64,000 bases of DNA from an uncultured Alphaproteobacteria bacterium (GTDB lineage: Bacteria > Pseudomonadota > Alphaproteobacteria > UBA6615). The DNA is taken from NCBI GenBank assembly GCA_943787745.1, contig CALSNJ010000002.1, positions 1,236,668-1,300,667 on the forward strand. The letters are read 5' to 3'. Under the pieces are notes generated by a model. It was not told the origin of the DNA, made no database searches, and worked only from the letters and a program-made list of their open reading frames with translations. The position numbers and the translations under genes were made by a program. Numbering within the stretch: the stretch's first letter is position 1; every line of letters begins with the position of its first letter. Of the stretch, positions 36,822 through 46,333 are shown one piece after another.

Positions 36822-38248
36822 GAACTCTTCCTCTCGATATTGGCATGATCCATTTCGTCGGCATCGGCGGCATCGGCATGAGCGGCATCGCCGAAACACT
36901 GAATGCATTGAACTATCAGGTTCAGGGCAGTGATATTTCCGACAATGCCAATGTGAAGCGTCTGCGCGATCTCGGCATTGGTGTCGAGGTCGGCCATCGC
37001 GCCGAGAACATCGAAAACGCCTCTGTCCTCGTCGTGTCGACAGCGGTGAAGGCCGACAACCCGGAAGTTGTCGCGGCACGCGCACGGCTTGTCCCTGTTG
37101 TTCGTCGGGCCGAGATGCTGGCTGAACTGATGCGCCTGAAATGGTCCATCGCGGTCGGCGGCACCCACGGCAAAACGACCACCACATCACTGATCGCGTG
37201 CATGCTTGACGCTGCTGATCGCGACCCGACAGTTATCAATGGCGGCATCATCAACGCTTACGGAACCAATGCCCGATTGGGCGACGGTGAGTGGATGGTG
37301 GTTGAAGCCGATGAATCGGACGGCACTTTCACCAAGCTACCCGCCGCGATTGCGGTCGTTACAAATATCGACCCCGAACATCTGGATTTCTACGGCACTT
37401 TCGATGGTGTTCGTGAGGCATTCAAGACTTTCGTTTCGAACATCCCGTTCTACGGCTTTGCTGCCATGTGTATCGATCACCCAGAGGTGCAGGCACTCAT
37501 TCCGCAGCTCGAGGATCGCCGCATTGTAACCTACGGCTTTTCACGTCAGGCAGATGTTCGCGGGATCAATCTTGAAACGGACAAGAACGGCCTGACCTTT
37601 GATGTCGTTATCGGGCAACGCTCGGGCGGGCCAGATCGTACGATCAAGGGACTACGCCTGCCAATGTATGGCGCGCACAACGCTCAGAACGCACTTGCGG
37701 CAGTCACCATCGCGCTGGAAATGGATATCACGGATGACATTATCCGCGATGGCTTCACCGGATTCCGCGGCGTCAACCGGCGTTTCACAAAGACCGGCGA
37801 AGCTGGCGGCATCACTGTCATTGATGACTACGGGCATCATCCGGTTGAGATCGAGGCCGTATTGGACGCGGCCCGTTCGGCTACGGATGGGCGTGTGATT
37901 GGCGTCTTCCAGCCGCATCGTTATTCGCGCGTCGAAAGCCTGTTCGACGACTTCTGCACCTGCTTCAACGACGCGGACATTGTCTTCGTGTCGGACATCT
38001 ACCCGGCCGGCGAGGCCCCGATCGAGGGAGTGGACCGCGACGCACTGGTGAACGGGCTTCGTGCCCGCGGTCACCGGGACGTCCGGCCCCTCCCCGATCC
38101 GGATCGCCTGGCTGAACTGATCGCATCCAGTGCGTCGGATGGCGACATGGTTGTCTGCCTTGGCGCGGGCACCATAACGGCATGGGCTCAGAAACTGCCG
38201 GTGGACCTGAAACCTCTCGTCGACCAAAGCACGGGGACGGAGGGATGA
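36818..38248 (+). CDS. murC: UDP-MurNAc:L-alanine ligase MurC
   Basis: MurC attaches the first amino acid, L-alanine, to UDP-MurNAc. It has 476 residues. N-domain [18 protein letters not shown] binds the nucleotide sugar, the P-loop is [14 protein letters not shown], and [24 protein letters not shown] and [14 protein letters not shown] are typical. The C-terminal domain contains [16 protein letters not shown]. It overlaps murG and murB by 4 bases each. Confidence 0.97.
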   Translation: MRTLPLDIGMIHFVGIGGIGMSGIAETLNALNYQVQGSDISDNANVKRLRDLGIGVEVGHRAENIENASVLVVSTAVKADNPEVVAARARLVPVVRRAEMLAELMRLKWSIAVGGTHGKTTTTSLIACMLDAADRDPTVINGGIINAYGTNARLGDGEWMVVEADESDGTFTKLPAAIAVVTNIDPEHLDFYGTFDGVREAFKTFVSNIPFYGFAAMCIDHPEVQALIPQLEDRRIVTYGFSRQADVRGINLETDKNGLTFDVVIGQRSGGPDRTIKGLRLPMYGAHNAQNALAAVTIALEMDITDDIIRDGFTGFRGVNRRFTKTGEAGGITVIDDYGHHPVEIEAVLDAARSATDGRVIGVFQPHRYSRVESLFDDFCTCFNDADIVFVSDIYPAGEAPIEGVDRDALVNGLRARGHRDVRPLPDPDRLAELIASSASDGDMVVCLGAGTITAWAQKLPVDLKPLVDQSTGTEG

Positions 38249-39180
38249 CGATGGCGGCTTTCTCTGCACCTCCCTCACTGCTCGACCGGCTCCCCGCCGT
38301 GCGTGGCAGATACGAACCTGACGGCGCCATCGGGCGCTACACCTGGTTCCGCGTCGGTGGCCCCGCCGAAGTTCTGTTTCGCCCGGCCGATGTTGCTGAC
38401 CTGGCGAACTTTCTGGCTGGCAAACCCCACGACGTCCCCGTGACGCTCCTGGGTGCAGGATCCAATATGCTGATCCGCGACGGGGGTATTCCCGGCGTCG
38501 TGATCCGGTTGGGGCGCCCCTTTACCAAGATCCGGTGCGACGGCACGACAATTCAGGCCGGTGCGATGGCACTGGACTACAACGTTGCAAAGGCTGCCCG
38601 CGACGCCGGCGTGGCCGGGTTCGAATTCATGGCCGGCATTCCCGGCACCATCGGCGGCGGCCTGCGCATGAACGCAGGTGCCTATGGACGCGAGTTCAAG
38701 GATGTCGTCCGTGAGGCCACAGCGCTGACCTCCCATGGTGAGACCCGCGTTCTTTCTCCCGAAGATTGGGGACCCAGCTATCGAGGTTCTGCAGTTCCAT
38801 CCGACTGGATCTTCGTTGGCTGTGTGATGGACGGCGTCTGGGGCAACGTCGCCGAAATCACCAAGGCCATGGAGCTGGTTCAGGAATCCCGCGAAGAAAC
38901 CCAGCCGATCCGCACCCGCACGGGCGGCAGCACCTTCAAGAACCCGAATGGTCACAAGGCATGGGAACTCGTCGATCGTGCGGGTTGCCGCGGCCTGAAA
39001 CTGGGCGGCGCGCAGGTATCCGAAAAACATTGCAACTTCCTGGTCAACACCGGCGGCGCGACAGCTGCTGACATCGAAGGCCTTGGGGAAGAAGTTCGCC
39101 GACGCGTACGCGAATGCACAGGTATTGAACTTGTCTGGGAGCTCGAGCGTATCGGCACCCCCGGGGGAGGCGAGGCATGA
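38245..39180 (+). CDS. murB: UDP-N-acetylenolpyruvoylglucosamine reductase MurB
   Basis: MurB reduces the enolpyruvyl group to give UDP-MurNAc, using FAD and NADPH. From ATG 38245 it has 311 residues. That start has GGAGGG upstream and overlaps the murC stop by 4 bases; an open extension to 38182 lies inside murC and was dropped. Motifs: [47 protein letters not shown] and TGGSTFKNP with the active-site serine. The C-terminal glutamate ([12 protein letters not shown]) is present. Confidence 0.97.
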   Translation: MTMAAFSAPPSLLDRLPAVRGRYEPDGAIGRYTWFRVGGPAEVLFRPADVADLANFLAGKPHDVPVTLLGAGSNMLIRDGGIPGVVIRLGRPFTKIRCDGTTIQAGAMALDYNVAKAARDAGVAGFEFMAGIPGTIGGGLRMNAGAYGREFKDVVREATALTSHGETRVLSPEDWGPSYRGSAVPSDWIFVGCVMDGVWGNVAEITKAMELVQESREETQPIRTRTGGSTFKNPNGHKAWELVDRAGCRGLKLGGAQVSEKHCNFLVNTGGATAADIEGLGEEVRRRVRECTGIELVWELERIGTPGGGEA

Positions 39181-40103
39181 CCGTCCGCACCCACAACAAG
39201 ATCGCTGTCCTGATGGGTGGCACATCGGCCGAACGGGATGTGTCACTCCAATCCGGCCACCAGTGTGCAGCGGCTCTGCGTGACGCCGGATACGATGTGA
39301 CTGAAATAGACGTAACAGCAGATATCACCGCGCTGATTCAGGCCCTCACACCAAGACCCGATGCCGTTTTCAACGCTCTGCACGGACGTGCAGGTGAGGA
39401 CGGAAACATTCAGGGTCTTCTGAACCTGCTCGGCATCCCCTACACACATTCCGGCCTGCTCGCTTCGGCTCTGGCCATGGACAAGGCTGTGGCACGTACG
39501 ATGTTCGAGAAAGAGGGCCTCACTGTTGCCAAAGGCCGTTTGGCGACACGGGAAGAGATCCTTGGCGGGGATATCCTGCCGCGACCTTATGTTGTCAAAC
39601 CGAACAATGAAGGCTCATCCGTCGGAATCCAGATCATTCATGACGGCGACATGGGACCTGATCCCGATGCCATTGATGCTGACACATTGCTGGTTGAGGA
39701 ATTTATTCCAGGCCGCGAACTGACGGTCGCTGTGATGGGCGCACCTGGCGAAGAGCCCAAGCCGCTCGCCGTCACGGAGCTGCGCCCCAAAAAGGGCTTC
39801 TATGACTACGAAGCCAAATACACGGACGGTGTGACCGAGCATTTGGTGCCCGCACCGGTCTCCCAGGGCCTTGGTGCCAAGGCGATGGCCTGGGCGGCAC
39901 AAGCACACAAGGCGCTCAACTGCCGCGGCGTGACCCGGACCGATTTCCGATATGACGACTCGCGCGACGCCCTCGTCATTCTTGAACTGAACACACAACC
40001 GGGCATGACGCAGCTTTCGCTCGTGCCCGAACAGGCGAGCCATTGCGGCATCGCTTTTCCAGAACTGGTGAGTTGGATGGTGGAGACGGCGCAATGCGAT
40101 TGA
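39177..40103 (+). CDS. ddl: D-alanine:D-alanine ligase
   Basis: Ddl makes the D-Ala-D-Ala dipeptide used by MurF. It has 308 residues of ATP-grasp fold, DdlB-sized. Motifs: VLMGGTSAERDVSLQSG at the N-terminus (with the active-site Glu), ALHGRAGEDGNIQGLLNL, PYVVKPNNEGSSVGIQI and LELNTQPGMTQLSLVPEQA. Magnesium-binding Glu and Asn lie in the ELNTQPGM segment. It overlaps murB by 4 bases and ftsQ by 10. Confidence 0.97.
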   Translation: MTVRTHNKIAVLMGGTSAERDVSLQSGHQCAAALRDAGYDVTEIDVTADITALIQALTPRPDAVFNALHGRAGEDGNIQGLLNLLGIPYTHSGLLASALAMDKAVARTMFEKEGLTVAKGRLATREEILGGDILPRPYVVKPNNEGSSVGIQIIHDGDMGPDPDAIDADTLLVEEFIPGRELTVAVMGAPGEEPKPLAVTELRPKKGFYDYEAKYTDGVTEHLVPAPVSQGLGAKAMAWAAQAHKALNCRGVTRTDFRYDDSRDALVILELNTQPGMTQLSLVPEQASHCGIAFPELVSWMVETAQCD

Positions 40104-40942
40104 TGCCGAGTATTTTCAGAAACGAAGATCGCAAGACGCGGCGTTCCCAATCCGGAAAGCTGCGCCGCAGGTTGATCAAGGCAGGCATTCTCACAGCAAC
40201 CATCGGTGTGTTCGGTGGCGGTGGCTGGTACCTGATCCAAAGCGGCTGGGTGTCCGAGCGTATTGCGGCGGCCAATGCATCCTTCATGAACGCGACAGCT
40301 GATGCGGGCCTGAGTGTGCAGGATGTGGTCGTCAGCGGTCGGACACGCGCGAATGGTGAAGAAATTCTCGCGGCTCTCGATCTTGAGCGCGGCAGCCCCA
40401 TTCTCGACGTGGACATGGCCGCGGCTCGTAAACGTATCGAATCAATCGGATGGATTTCATCTGCGGAGATCGCGCGACGCCTTCCCGACGTCATCTACGT
40501 GCGGGTGGTGGAACGCCAACCGCTCGCCATTTGGCAACATGACGGCAAGTCCGCCTTGGTCGATCGCGCCGGCAAAATCATCCAGCGGACCGGTCTCGAT
40601 GCATTCTCTGAGTTCCCTCTTATCGTGGGAGAAGGCGCCCCGCATCAGGCAGCGCAGTTGCTCGATCTGTTACGTGCTTACCCAACTGTGGCCAATGAAA
40701 CCGAGGCAGCGGTTCGGGTTTCAAACCGACGCTGGAACCTGCGGCTGCACAACGGCATCGATGTTCGACTGCCGGAGAAGAACATCGCCACGGCACTTGA
40801 TCGATTGGAAGAGTTCCAAAGGGAACACGCCCTGTTTGACCGCGATGTCATCGCCGTCGACCTGCGCGTGCCCGACCGCCTGATCGTGCGCGTAAACCCC
40901 AACGCGGCCATTCCGGCCAAAGCCCGGGGGAAAGATACATGA
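40094..40942 (+). CDS. ftsQ: Cell division protein FtsQ
   Basis: FtsQ is a 282-residue bitopic divisome protein bridging early and late division proteins through FtsB and FtsL. A basic cytoplasmic tail (RNEDRKTRRSQSGKLRRR) precedes one membrane helix (about residues 32-52). A POTRA domain follows (VQDVVVSGRTRANGEEILAA), then the beta domain (VRVVERQPLAIWQHDGK, IVGEGAPHQAAQLLDLL). The ATG at 40094 was chosen over 40043 because GGAG lies 8 bases upstream and the overlap with ddl is then only 10 bases. ftsA overlaps its stop by 4 bases. Confidence 0.95.
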   Translation: MRLMPSIFRNEDRKTRRSQSGKLRRRLIKAGILTATIGVFGGGGWYLIQSGWVSERIAAANASFMNATADAGLSVQDVVVSGRTRANGEEILAALDLERGSPILDVDMAAARKRIESIGWISSAEIARRLPDVIYVRVVERQPLAIWQHDGKSALVDRAGKIIQRTGLDAFSEFPLIVGEGAPHQAAQLLDLLRAYPTVANETEAAVRVSNRRWNLRLHNGIDVRLPEKNIATALDRLEEFQREHALFDRDVIAVDLRVPDRLIVRVNPNAAIPAKARGKDT

Positions 40943-42282
40943 GCATTGATTGGGGGCATGGCAGTGTGACCCGAAAAATGACCAAACCGCGATCCGGGAC
41001 CGTCGCGGTCCTTGATATTGGCACCAGCAAGGTTTGCTGCCTGATTGCCCGCACCGGACGCCCCTCACCCGACGGCTCGAACACTGTCGCGTCACAACCG
41101 CGCGTGATTGGGGCAGGCCACCAGGTCAGCCGCGGCGTGCGCAATGGTACAATCGTCGACGTGGATGCGACGGAAGACGCGATCCGCAAGGCCGTACATA
41201 TGGCCGAGCACATCGCACAGGAAACCATCAGTTCTGTCACGGTCAATCTCAGCGCCGGCGCACCCCATTCCGAAATACTCGGTGTGGACGTCGATATCGG
41301 CGGCCAGCAGATCGACGAATCTGACCTGCTTCGAATTTTCCAGCAGACCCACACAATGCGCGAAGACAACGCAGCACCAACCAATGGAATCAGCAACGGC
41401 AAAGAGCGGGAACTGATCCATTCGATCCCGGTCGGCTTTGCGATCGACGGGCAGCAGGGCATCGCCGACCCGCGTGGCATGTTCGGACAAAAGCTGTCGG
41501 TCAACATGCATTTGGTCTCAGCTTCGGCCAATGCGGTCCGCACGATCCGTGCGGCTGTTGAACGCTGTCATCTGGAGATCGACGGTTTTGTACTCTCTCC
41601 CTATGCCGCCGGACTGGCGACCTTGGTCGAGGATGAATCTGATCTCGGCGTGACCGTCGTCGACATGGGCGGCGGCACCACGGGTCTTTCGATCTTTTAT
41701 GACGGTGAAATGGTCTTCGCAGACACAATTCCTGTCGGCGGCAACCATGTCACCTCGGATGTGGCTCGCGGGCTCTCGACCCCGATTTCTCACGCTGAAC
41801 GCCTCAAAACCCTTTACGGCAATGCCATCGCGGCTGAGTCCGACGAACATGAAATGCTCGATGTGCCCCAGGTGGGCGAGGACGAACACAGCGCGTCGCA
41901 TCAACTGCCGCGCTCCTTGCTCAATGGCATTATTCAGCCGCGCATCGAAGAAACCTTTGAACTGGTCCGCGCACGTCTCGATGACAGTGGCTTCGGACCT
42001 TTCGCCGGACGTCGCGTCGTGTTGACGGGCGGTGCCAGCCAATTACAGGGCGCACGCGATCTCGCGGCGCGCATTCTCGACAAACAGGTTCGTATGGGTC
42101 GGCCCCTGCGCGTTCGCGGTCTCGCGGAAGCCATTGCCGGTCCCGCGTTCGCAACAGGTGCAGGCCTGATCGCACATGCGATCGAAAATCCGTCATCTCT
42201 GACGATGCCGACACCTTTGCAATATGGGGAGCCGGGACGCCTTACCGGGCGGCTCGGTCAGTGGTTCCGTGAACATTTCTAG
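40939..42282 (+). CDS. ftsA: Cell division protein FtsA
   Basis: FtsA is a 447-residue actin-fold ATPase that tethers FtsZ to the membrane and recruits later division proteins. Motifs: VAVLDIGTSKVCCLIA (phosphate 1), VVDMGGGTTGLSIFY (phosphate 2) and VLTGGASQLQGARDLA (adenosine loop). The C-terminal amphipathic helix GRLGQWFREHF is the usual membrane-targeting sequence. A ~20-residue polar insert around TNGISNGKERE is unexceptional. It ends 120 bases before ftsZ, the first real gap after mraZ, and that gap carries a perfect hairpin. Confidence 0.97.
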   Translation: MSIDWGHGSVTRKMTKPRSGTVAVLDIGTSKVCCLIARTGRPSPDGSNTVASQPRVIGAGHQVSRGVRNGTIVDVDATEDAIRKAVHMAEHIAQETISSVTVNLSAGAPHSEILGVDVDIGGQQIDESDLLRIFQQTHTMREDNAAPTNGISNGKERELIHSIPVGFAIDGQQGIADPRGMFGQKLSVNMHLVSASANAVRTIRAAVERCHLEIDGFVLSPYAAGLATLVEDESDLGVTVVDMGGGTTGLSIFYDGEMVFADTIPVGGNHVTSDVARGLSTPISHAERLKTLYGNAIAAESDEHEMLDVPQVGEDEHSASHQLPRSLLNGIIQPRIEETFELVRARLDDSGFGPFAGRRVVLTGGASQLQGARDLAARILDKQVRMGRPLRVRGLAEAIAGPAFATGAGLIAHAIENPSSLTMPTPLQYGEPGRLTGRLGQWFREHF

Positions 42283-42318
42283 AAACCAGCACCCCAAATC
42301 ACTGACCCGGAGTTTCGG

Positions 42319-42354
42319 CATGTCCCGGAACGGTGGGTCACCGTTCCGGTCATG
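42319..42354. promoter_or_regulatory. Hairpin/dyad upstream of ftsZ
   Basis: CCGGAACGGTG (42325-42335) and CACCGTTCCGG (42339-42349) form a perfect 11-bp inverted repeat with a 3-base loop. CATG on both flanks extends it to about 15 bp with one bulge. There is no T-run, so it is not a standard terminator. It lies 50-80 bases ahead of the ftsZ start and could act as an operator, an mRNA-processing site or a stability element. Confidence 0.55.
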
Positions 42355-42402
42355 TATGGCCTTTCTTTCCCTATCTCCCCTTGCGCTCAACTGGAGGATC
42401 AA

Positions 42403-44214
42403 ATGACGCTCAACCTCACAGCTCCCCCCCCGGAATCCCAACTCAAGCCACGTATCGTCGTGGTTGGCGTTGGTGGTGCCGGATCCAACGCGGTCAACAA
42501 CATGATCGCTTCAAACCTCGAAGGCGTTGAATTCGTCGTCGCCAATACGGACGCCCAGTCGCTTGCGATGAATTCGTCCGAACGGCGCATTCAGCTCGGG
42601 GCCAATATTACCAATGGTCTTGGTGCCGGTGCGCGCCCGGATATCGGACGCGCCGCTGCTGAAGAGGCGCTCGATGAGATCATCGATCACCTTCAGGGCA
42701 GCCACATGGCCTTTATCGCCGCCGGTATGGGCGGTGGAACGGGCACAGGGGCCGCGCCGGTCATTGCCCGCGCCGCTCGCGAACAGGGCATCCTGACCGT
42801 CGGCGTTGTCACCAAGCCGTTCCAGTTCGAAGGTCGCCATCGCGCCACACTGGCCGATGAAGGCATCGAAGAACTGCAGCACTTCGTCGACACCCTGATC
42901 GTTATCCCGAACCAGAACCTGTTCCGGATCTGCAACGAGAACACGACCTTTGCTGATGCCTTCTGCATGGCCGACAACGTGCTCCATTCCGGTGTTCGTG
43001 GTGTGACCGATCTGATGATTATGCCGGGCCTGATCAATCTCGACTTTGCCGATATTCGTACGGTCATGAGTGAGATGGGCAAGGCGATGATGGGCACCGG
43101 TGAAGCCGGTGGCGATGGTCGCGCGATTGAATCCGCCGAAGCGGCAATTGCAAACCCCCTCCTCGATGATGTTTCCATGCGCGGCGCCCGCGGCGTTCTG
43201 ATCAACATCACCGGCGGTCCGGACATGACCCTGTTCGAGGTCGACGAAGCAGCAAATCGTATCCGTGAAGAAGTAGATGCGGACGCCAACATCATCTTCG
43301 GATCGACATTCGACCAGAACATGGAAGGCACGATGCGTGTTTCTATCGTCGCCACGGGCATCGATGCCAACGCAGATGCCCTGCCGCGTTCACCGATGAT
43401 CTCTCTGGTTCATGACGCCGACCACGCGAAGGCAAAGAAAATCACAACCGAGGACGCATCCAAAAACGACGCACCCGCCGTGGTTGCTGAAAAGGTCGAA
43501 GCCAAGCCGGTCGCGCCAGAGGCTCCCGCCGCTGAAAAACCGGCCGCCGAGGCCAAAGTCGAGGCAACCTCTTCTCCCGCCATGACTTGGCCGGAAGAGA
43601 CCAAACCCGCCACGACGGCGTTCATCCCACCCAAGCCAGTCGCTGCAGAAAAACGTCCGTCAGCACCTGCGCAACCGCGTAAAGCTGATGCGTTTGCGGA
43701 AGCTGCGATCACCAATGCCGGTGCGCAAGCCGAACGCAAGCGCGGACGCAGTCTGTTCCAGAAAGTGACTGGTGCCGTGAACCGGGCCATGAACGACGAG
43801 CAGGCTGAAGACAAGTCCCAGGCCAGCGAACGTCGCGAACCTGTTGCGGCTGCACCGGTTGCAGAACCGGCTGCAAAACCGGCTGCGCCCCAAGCCGCAG
43901 CGCCAGAACCCGAAGTCGCAAAGGCCCCGGAACCTGTCGCGGCTCCTGAAGTTGTTGCGGCACCTGAACCCGTCGTTCAGGCCGAACCGGTCAAGGTCGA
44001 ACCTGTCGCAGCACCGGAACCTGTCGTTGCCGAATCCCCGGCCCAACCGGTCGTGACAGAGGCGCCAGCAGCCCCCGAGGCAGTGGTCACAGAGCCTGCT
44101 GCACCGGCTCAGCAAAACCTGGCTGACATCAAACCAGCTGCACCACGCGATAGCGCACGTGCGGAAGAGGACATGCTGGAAATTCCGGCATTTTTGCGCC
44201 GTCAGGCCAACTAG
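42403..44214 (+). CDS. ftsZ: Cell division GTPase FtsZ
   Basis: FtsZ is a 603-residue tubulin homologue that forms the division ring. The GTPase core spans about residues 15-335, with [13 protein letters not shown], the signature [13 protein letters not shown] and the T7 loop [12 protein letters not shown] very long intrinsically disordered linker (about residues 340-590) made of Ala, Pro, Glu and Val repeats follows. The C-terminal conserved peptide [10 protein letters not shown] binds FtsA and other partners. ATG 42403 follows GGAGG by 5 bases; an open extension to 42352 has no ribosome site. A strong terminator follows. Confidence 0.98.
   Translation: MTLNLTAPPPESQLKPRIVVVGVGGAGSNAVNNMIASNLEGVEFVVANTDAQSLAMNSSERRIQLGANITNGLGAGARPDIGRAAAEEALDEIIDHLQGSHMAFIAAGMGGGTGTGAAPVIARAAREQGILTVGVVTKPFQFEGRHRATLADEGIEELQHFVDTLIVIPNQNLFRICNENTTFADAFCMADNVLHSGVRGVTDLMIMPGLINLDFADIRTVMSEMGKAMMGTGEAGGDGRAIESAEAAIANPLLDDVSMRGARGVLINITGGPDMTLFEVDEAANRIREEVDADANIIFGSTFDQNMEGTMRVSIVATGIDANADALPRSPMISLVHDADHAKAKKITTEDASKNDAPAVVAEKVEAKPVAPEAPAAEKPAAEAKVEATSSPAMTWPEETKPATTAFIPPKPVAAEKRPSAPAQPRKADAFAEAAITNAGAQAERKRGRSLFQKVTGAVNRAMNDEQAEDKSQASERREPVAAAPVAEPAAKPAAPQAAAPEPEVAKAPEPVAAPEVVAAPEPVVQAEPVKVEPVAAPEPVVAESPAQPVVTEAPAAPEAVVTEPAAPAQQNLADIKPAAPRDSARAEEDMLEIPAFLRRQAN
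43845..44115 (+). repeat. Ala/Pro/Glu/Val-codon repeats in the ftsZ linker
   Basis: Degenerate copies of a unit reading roughly GCACCGGAACCTGTCG (APEPV) recur across the linker-coding part of ftsZ. The repeats are imperfect and in frame, so they look like expanded coding repeats, not a mobile element. Confidence 0.65.
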
Positions 44215-44228
44215 CAAAAACAAGGTCG

Positions 44229-44264
44229 AAAGCCGCGGGTTTCCAGGGAAATCCGCGGCTTTTG
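44229..44264 (+). terminator. Intrinsic terminator after ftsZ
   Basis: AAAGCCGCGG (44229-44238) pairs with CCGCGGCTTT (44253-44262), a 10-bp stem with a 14-base loop, followed by T residues. It begins 15 bases after the ftsZ stop and closes the dcw operon. Confidence 0.85.
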
Positions 44265-44387
44265 CATCGCAACACTCTGTAACAAAGTGTGATTTGTAGC
44301 GACGTGGCAGGAGTTGTTACATCCACCCTCAGACAAAAAGACATTTGCACGCCCCAAAGGGCACCTGATCGGAAAAAGAACAATCAC

Positions 44388-45314
44388 ATGACAGACGATC
44401 TCGAATACGGCGAACACCTGCAGCAAACGCTGAAAAGCGAAATTGGCTGTAGCGGCACAGGCCTGCACACAGGCAACACCGTATCGATCGTCCTCAAGCC
44501 CGCCCCCGAAGATACAGGTATTGTTTTCCGCCGCACCGACGAAGCCGGAAACGGCGCAGAAATTGAAGGCCGCGTTGAGAACGTGGTTGAAGCCACGCTC
44601 TGCACCACGTTGGGAAATGACGAAGGCATCAAGGTTGCCACCGTTGAGCACCTTCTTGCAGCGCTTGCCGGGTGCCGTATCGACAATGTCTATGTCGAGG
44701 TCGACGGACCCGAAATGCCTATTATGGACGGCAGCGCCGCTCCTTTTGTTTTCCTGATCGAGTGTGCTGGCGTTGTGGGACAGAGCAAGTCACGCCGCAT
44801 CATCGAAGTTCTCAAACGCGTTACGGTTTCCGACAACGGCCGGGAAGCCTCCCTGTCTCCCGGAGATGGTTTCTCTGTCGGATTTGAAATCGATTTCGAC
44901 AGTGACGCGATTGGCAAACAGGATAAAAATGTGCGCCTCGTCAACGGCACCTTCAAAGGCGAGATTTCCCGTGCACGCACATTCGGGTTTGCCGAAGAAG
45001 TCGACCAGCTTCGAAAGATGGGTCTGGCACGAGGTGGCAGTCTCGACAACGCCGTCGTCGTGAGCGGCGACAAGATTCTGAATGACGAAGGCCTGCGTTA
45101 CGACGACGAATTCGTCCGTCACAAAATTCTCGATTGTGTGGGGGATCTGTATCTCGCAGGGGCTCCTATTTCAGGCCATTTCCAGGGCTTCCGCTCGGGA
45201 CACGCGATGAATCACGCAATCGTTCGCGCGCTTTTCTCCGATCCGACAGCCTGGCGCTATGTCGATGCTGATGAGAGTCTGGAAGAGCCGGAATTGATGC
45301 TGGCAACCGCCTGA
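44388..45314 (+). CDS. lpxC: UDP-3-O-acyl-N-acetylglucosamine deacetylase LpxC
   Basis: LpxC performs the committed step of lipid A synthesis. It has 308 residues from ATG 44388. The first domain carries [16 protein letters not shown] and the zinc-ligand motif [12 protein letters not shown]. The second carries [14 protein letters not shown] (second zinc His and Asp) and [16 protein letters not shown] (catalytic His). The open frame extends back to 44289 but the extra residues are non-conserved. GGAAAAAG lies about 10 bases before the chosen ATG. Terminators on both sides suggest its own transcription unit. The sequence therefore implies a lipopolysaccharide-type outer membrane. Confidence 0.97.
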   Translation: MTDDLEYGEHLQQTLKSEIGCSGTGLHTGNTVSIVLKPAPEDTGIVFRRTDEAGNGAEIEGRVENVVEATLCTTLGNDEGIKVATVEHLLAALAGCRIDNVYVEVDGPEMPIMDGSAAPFVFLIECAGVVGQSKSRRIIEVLKRVTVSDNGREASLSPGDGFSVGFEIDFDSDAIGKQDKNVRLVNGTFKGEISRARTFGFAEEVDQLRKMGLARGGSLDNAVVVSGDKILNDEGLRYDDEFVRHKILDCVGDLYLAGAPISGHFQGFRSGHAMNHAIVRALFSDPTAWRYVDADESLEEPELMLATA

Positions 45315-45339
45315 AAGCATGACCACACGAATATGTTTG

Positions 45340-45367
45340 AACGGGTCGGTTCCGCCGGCCCGTTTTT
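45340..45367 (+). terminator. Intrinsic terminator after lpxC
   Basis: AACGGGTCGG (45340-45349) pairs with CCGGCCCGTT (45355-45364) over 10 bp with one G-U, a 5-base loop and a following T-run (TTTTTC). It lies about 25 bases past the lpxC stop. Confidence 0.85.
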
Positions 45368-45475
45368 CTGTGAATCCGGCCCTTCCGTGATATATTGATG
45401 TCTAGCCACATCCCGGACCCTTCGGGTATGTGACCTGTTTCATGTTTCTATAGGTACCGTTCTTTGGCGAGTTCG

Positions 45476-46327
45476 ATGACGAAACGCATTCAAACACCTT
45501 ATCGCAGCTGGCTGAAACTCAGCGGCGCGCTTGTCGCGGTCCTCGTTGTCGCGGCCTGCTCGACAGACGACCCTGAATATGTCGAACGTCCGGTTGAAGA
45601 GCTCTACAACGAAGCCGTGGATTCGGTGGAAACAGAAGAATACGGCCAAGCTGCAGACCTGTTTCTTGAAGTCGAGCGTCAGCATCCCTATTCGATCTGG
45701 GCCACCAAAGCGCAGCTTATGTCGGCCTTCAGCTACTATTCAGACGGCCAGTATGACGATGCCATCCTCGCCGTAGACCGATTTATCCAGCTGCACCCGG
45801 GCAACCGCGATGTCGGTTATGCGTATTACCTGAAAGCGTTGAGTTACTACGAGCAGATCACCGATGTCGGCCGCGATCAGCGCAACACCGAACAGGCACT
45901 GGTGGCGCTGGAAGAAATTATTCGCCGCTTCCCTGATTCAGGTTATGCACGCGATGCCCGCCTGAAACTTGATCTGACCCGCGACCATCTTGCCGGCAAG
46001 GAAATGGAAGTCGGACGCTACTACCATGAGCGCGAAAACTATCTGGCTGCAATCAATCGCTATAAAACGGTGATTGAGAACTACCAGACAACAACGCATG
46101 TGCCTGAGGCGCTCCATCGGCTTTCAGAAGCCTATGTGGCATTGGGCATCGAACCCGAAGCCCGCGCCAACGCCGCTGTGCTTGGCTTCAACTTCCCGGG
46201 AAGCGAATGGTATCTCGACAGCTACGAGCTCGTGGAGGGTGAAACACTGGTCGACCTTGATGGCGACGGCGAACCAGACCCCAAAAAAGATGGCGACGGT
46301 TTCTTCAGTCGCCTCTGGCCGTTCTAG
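45476..46327 (+). CDS. bamD: Outer membrane assembly lipoprotein BamD (ComL)
   Basis: BamD is a 283-residue lipoprotein of the BAM complex that inserts beta-barrel proteins into the outer membrane. The signal peptide ends in a lipobox (VVAAC, lipidated Cys at about residue 28). TPR repeats follow: LYNEAVDSVETEEYGQAADL, SAFSYYSDGQYDDAILAVDR, LDLTRDHLAGKEMEVGRYY and AINRYKTVIENYQ. ATG 45476 was preferred over an in-frame TTG at 45464. The lpxC-bamD-recN order is common in alphaproteobacteria. recN starts 6 bases later. Confidence 0.96.
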   Translation: MTKRIQTPYRSWLKLSGALVAVLVVAACSTDDPEYVERPVEELYNEAVDSVETEEYGQAADLFLEVERQHPYSIWATKAQLMSAFSYYSDGQYDDAILAVDRFIQLHPGNRDVGYAYYLKALSYYEQITDVGRDQRNTEQALVALEEIIRRFPDSGYARDARLKLDLTRDHLAGKEMEVGRYYHERENYLAAINRYKTVIENYQTTTHVPEALHRLSEAYVALGIEPEARANAAVLGFNFPGSEWYLDSYELVEGETLVDLDGDGEPDPKKDGDGFFSRLWPF

Positions 46328-46333
46328 GCCGCC

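Noticed and set aside
35733-37190. Long open frame (485 codons) antisense to murG and murC
   Set aside because: It mirrors codon structure of the sense genes, is rich in Arg/Cys/Gly, has no domain and no ribosome site; both sense genes carry full family motifs.
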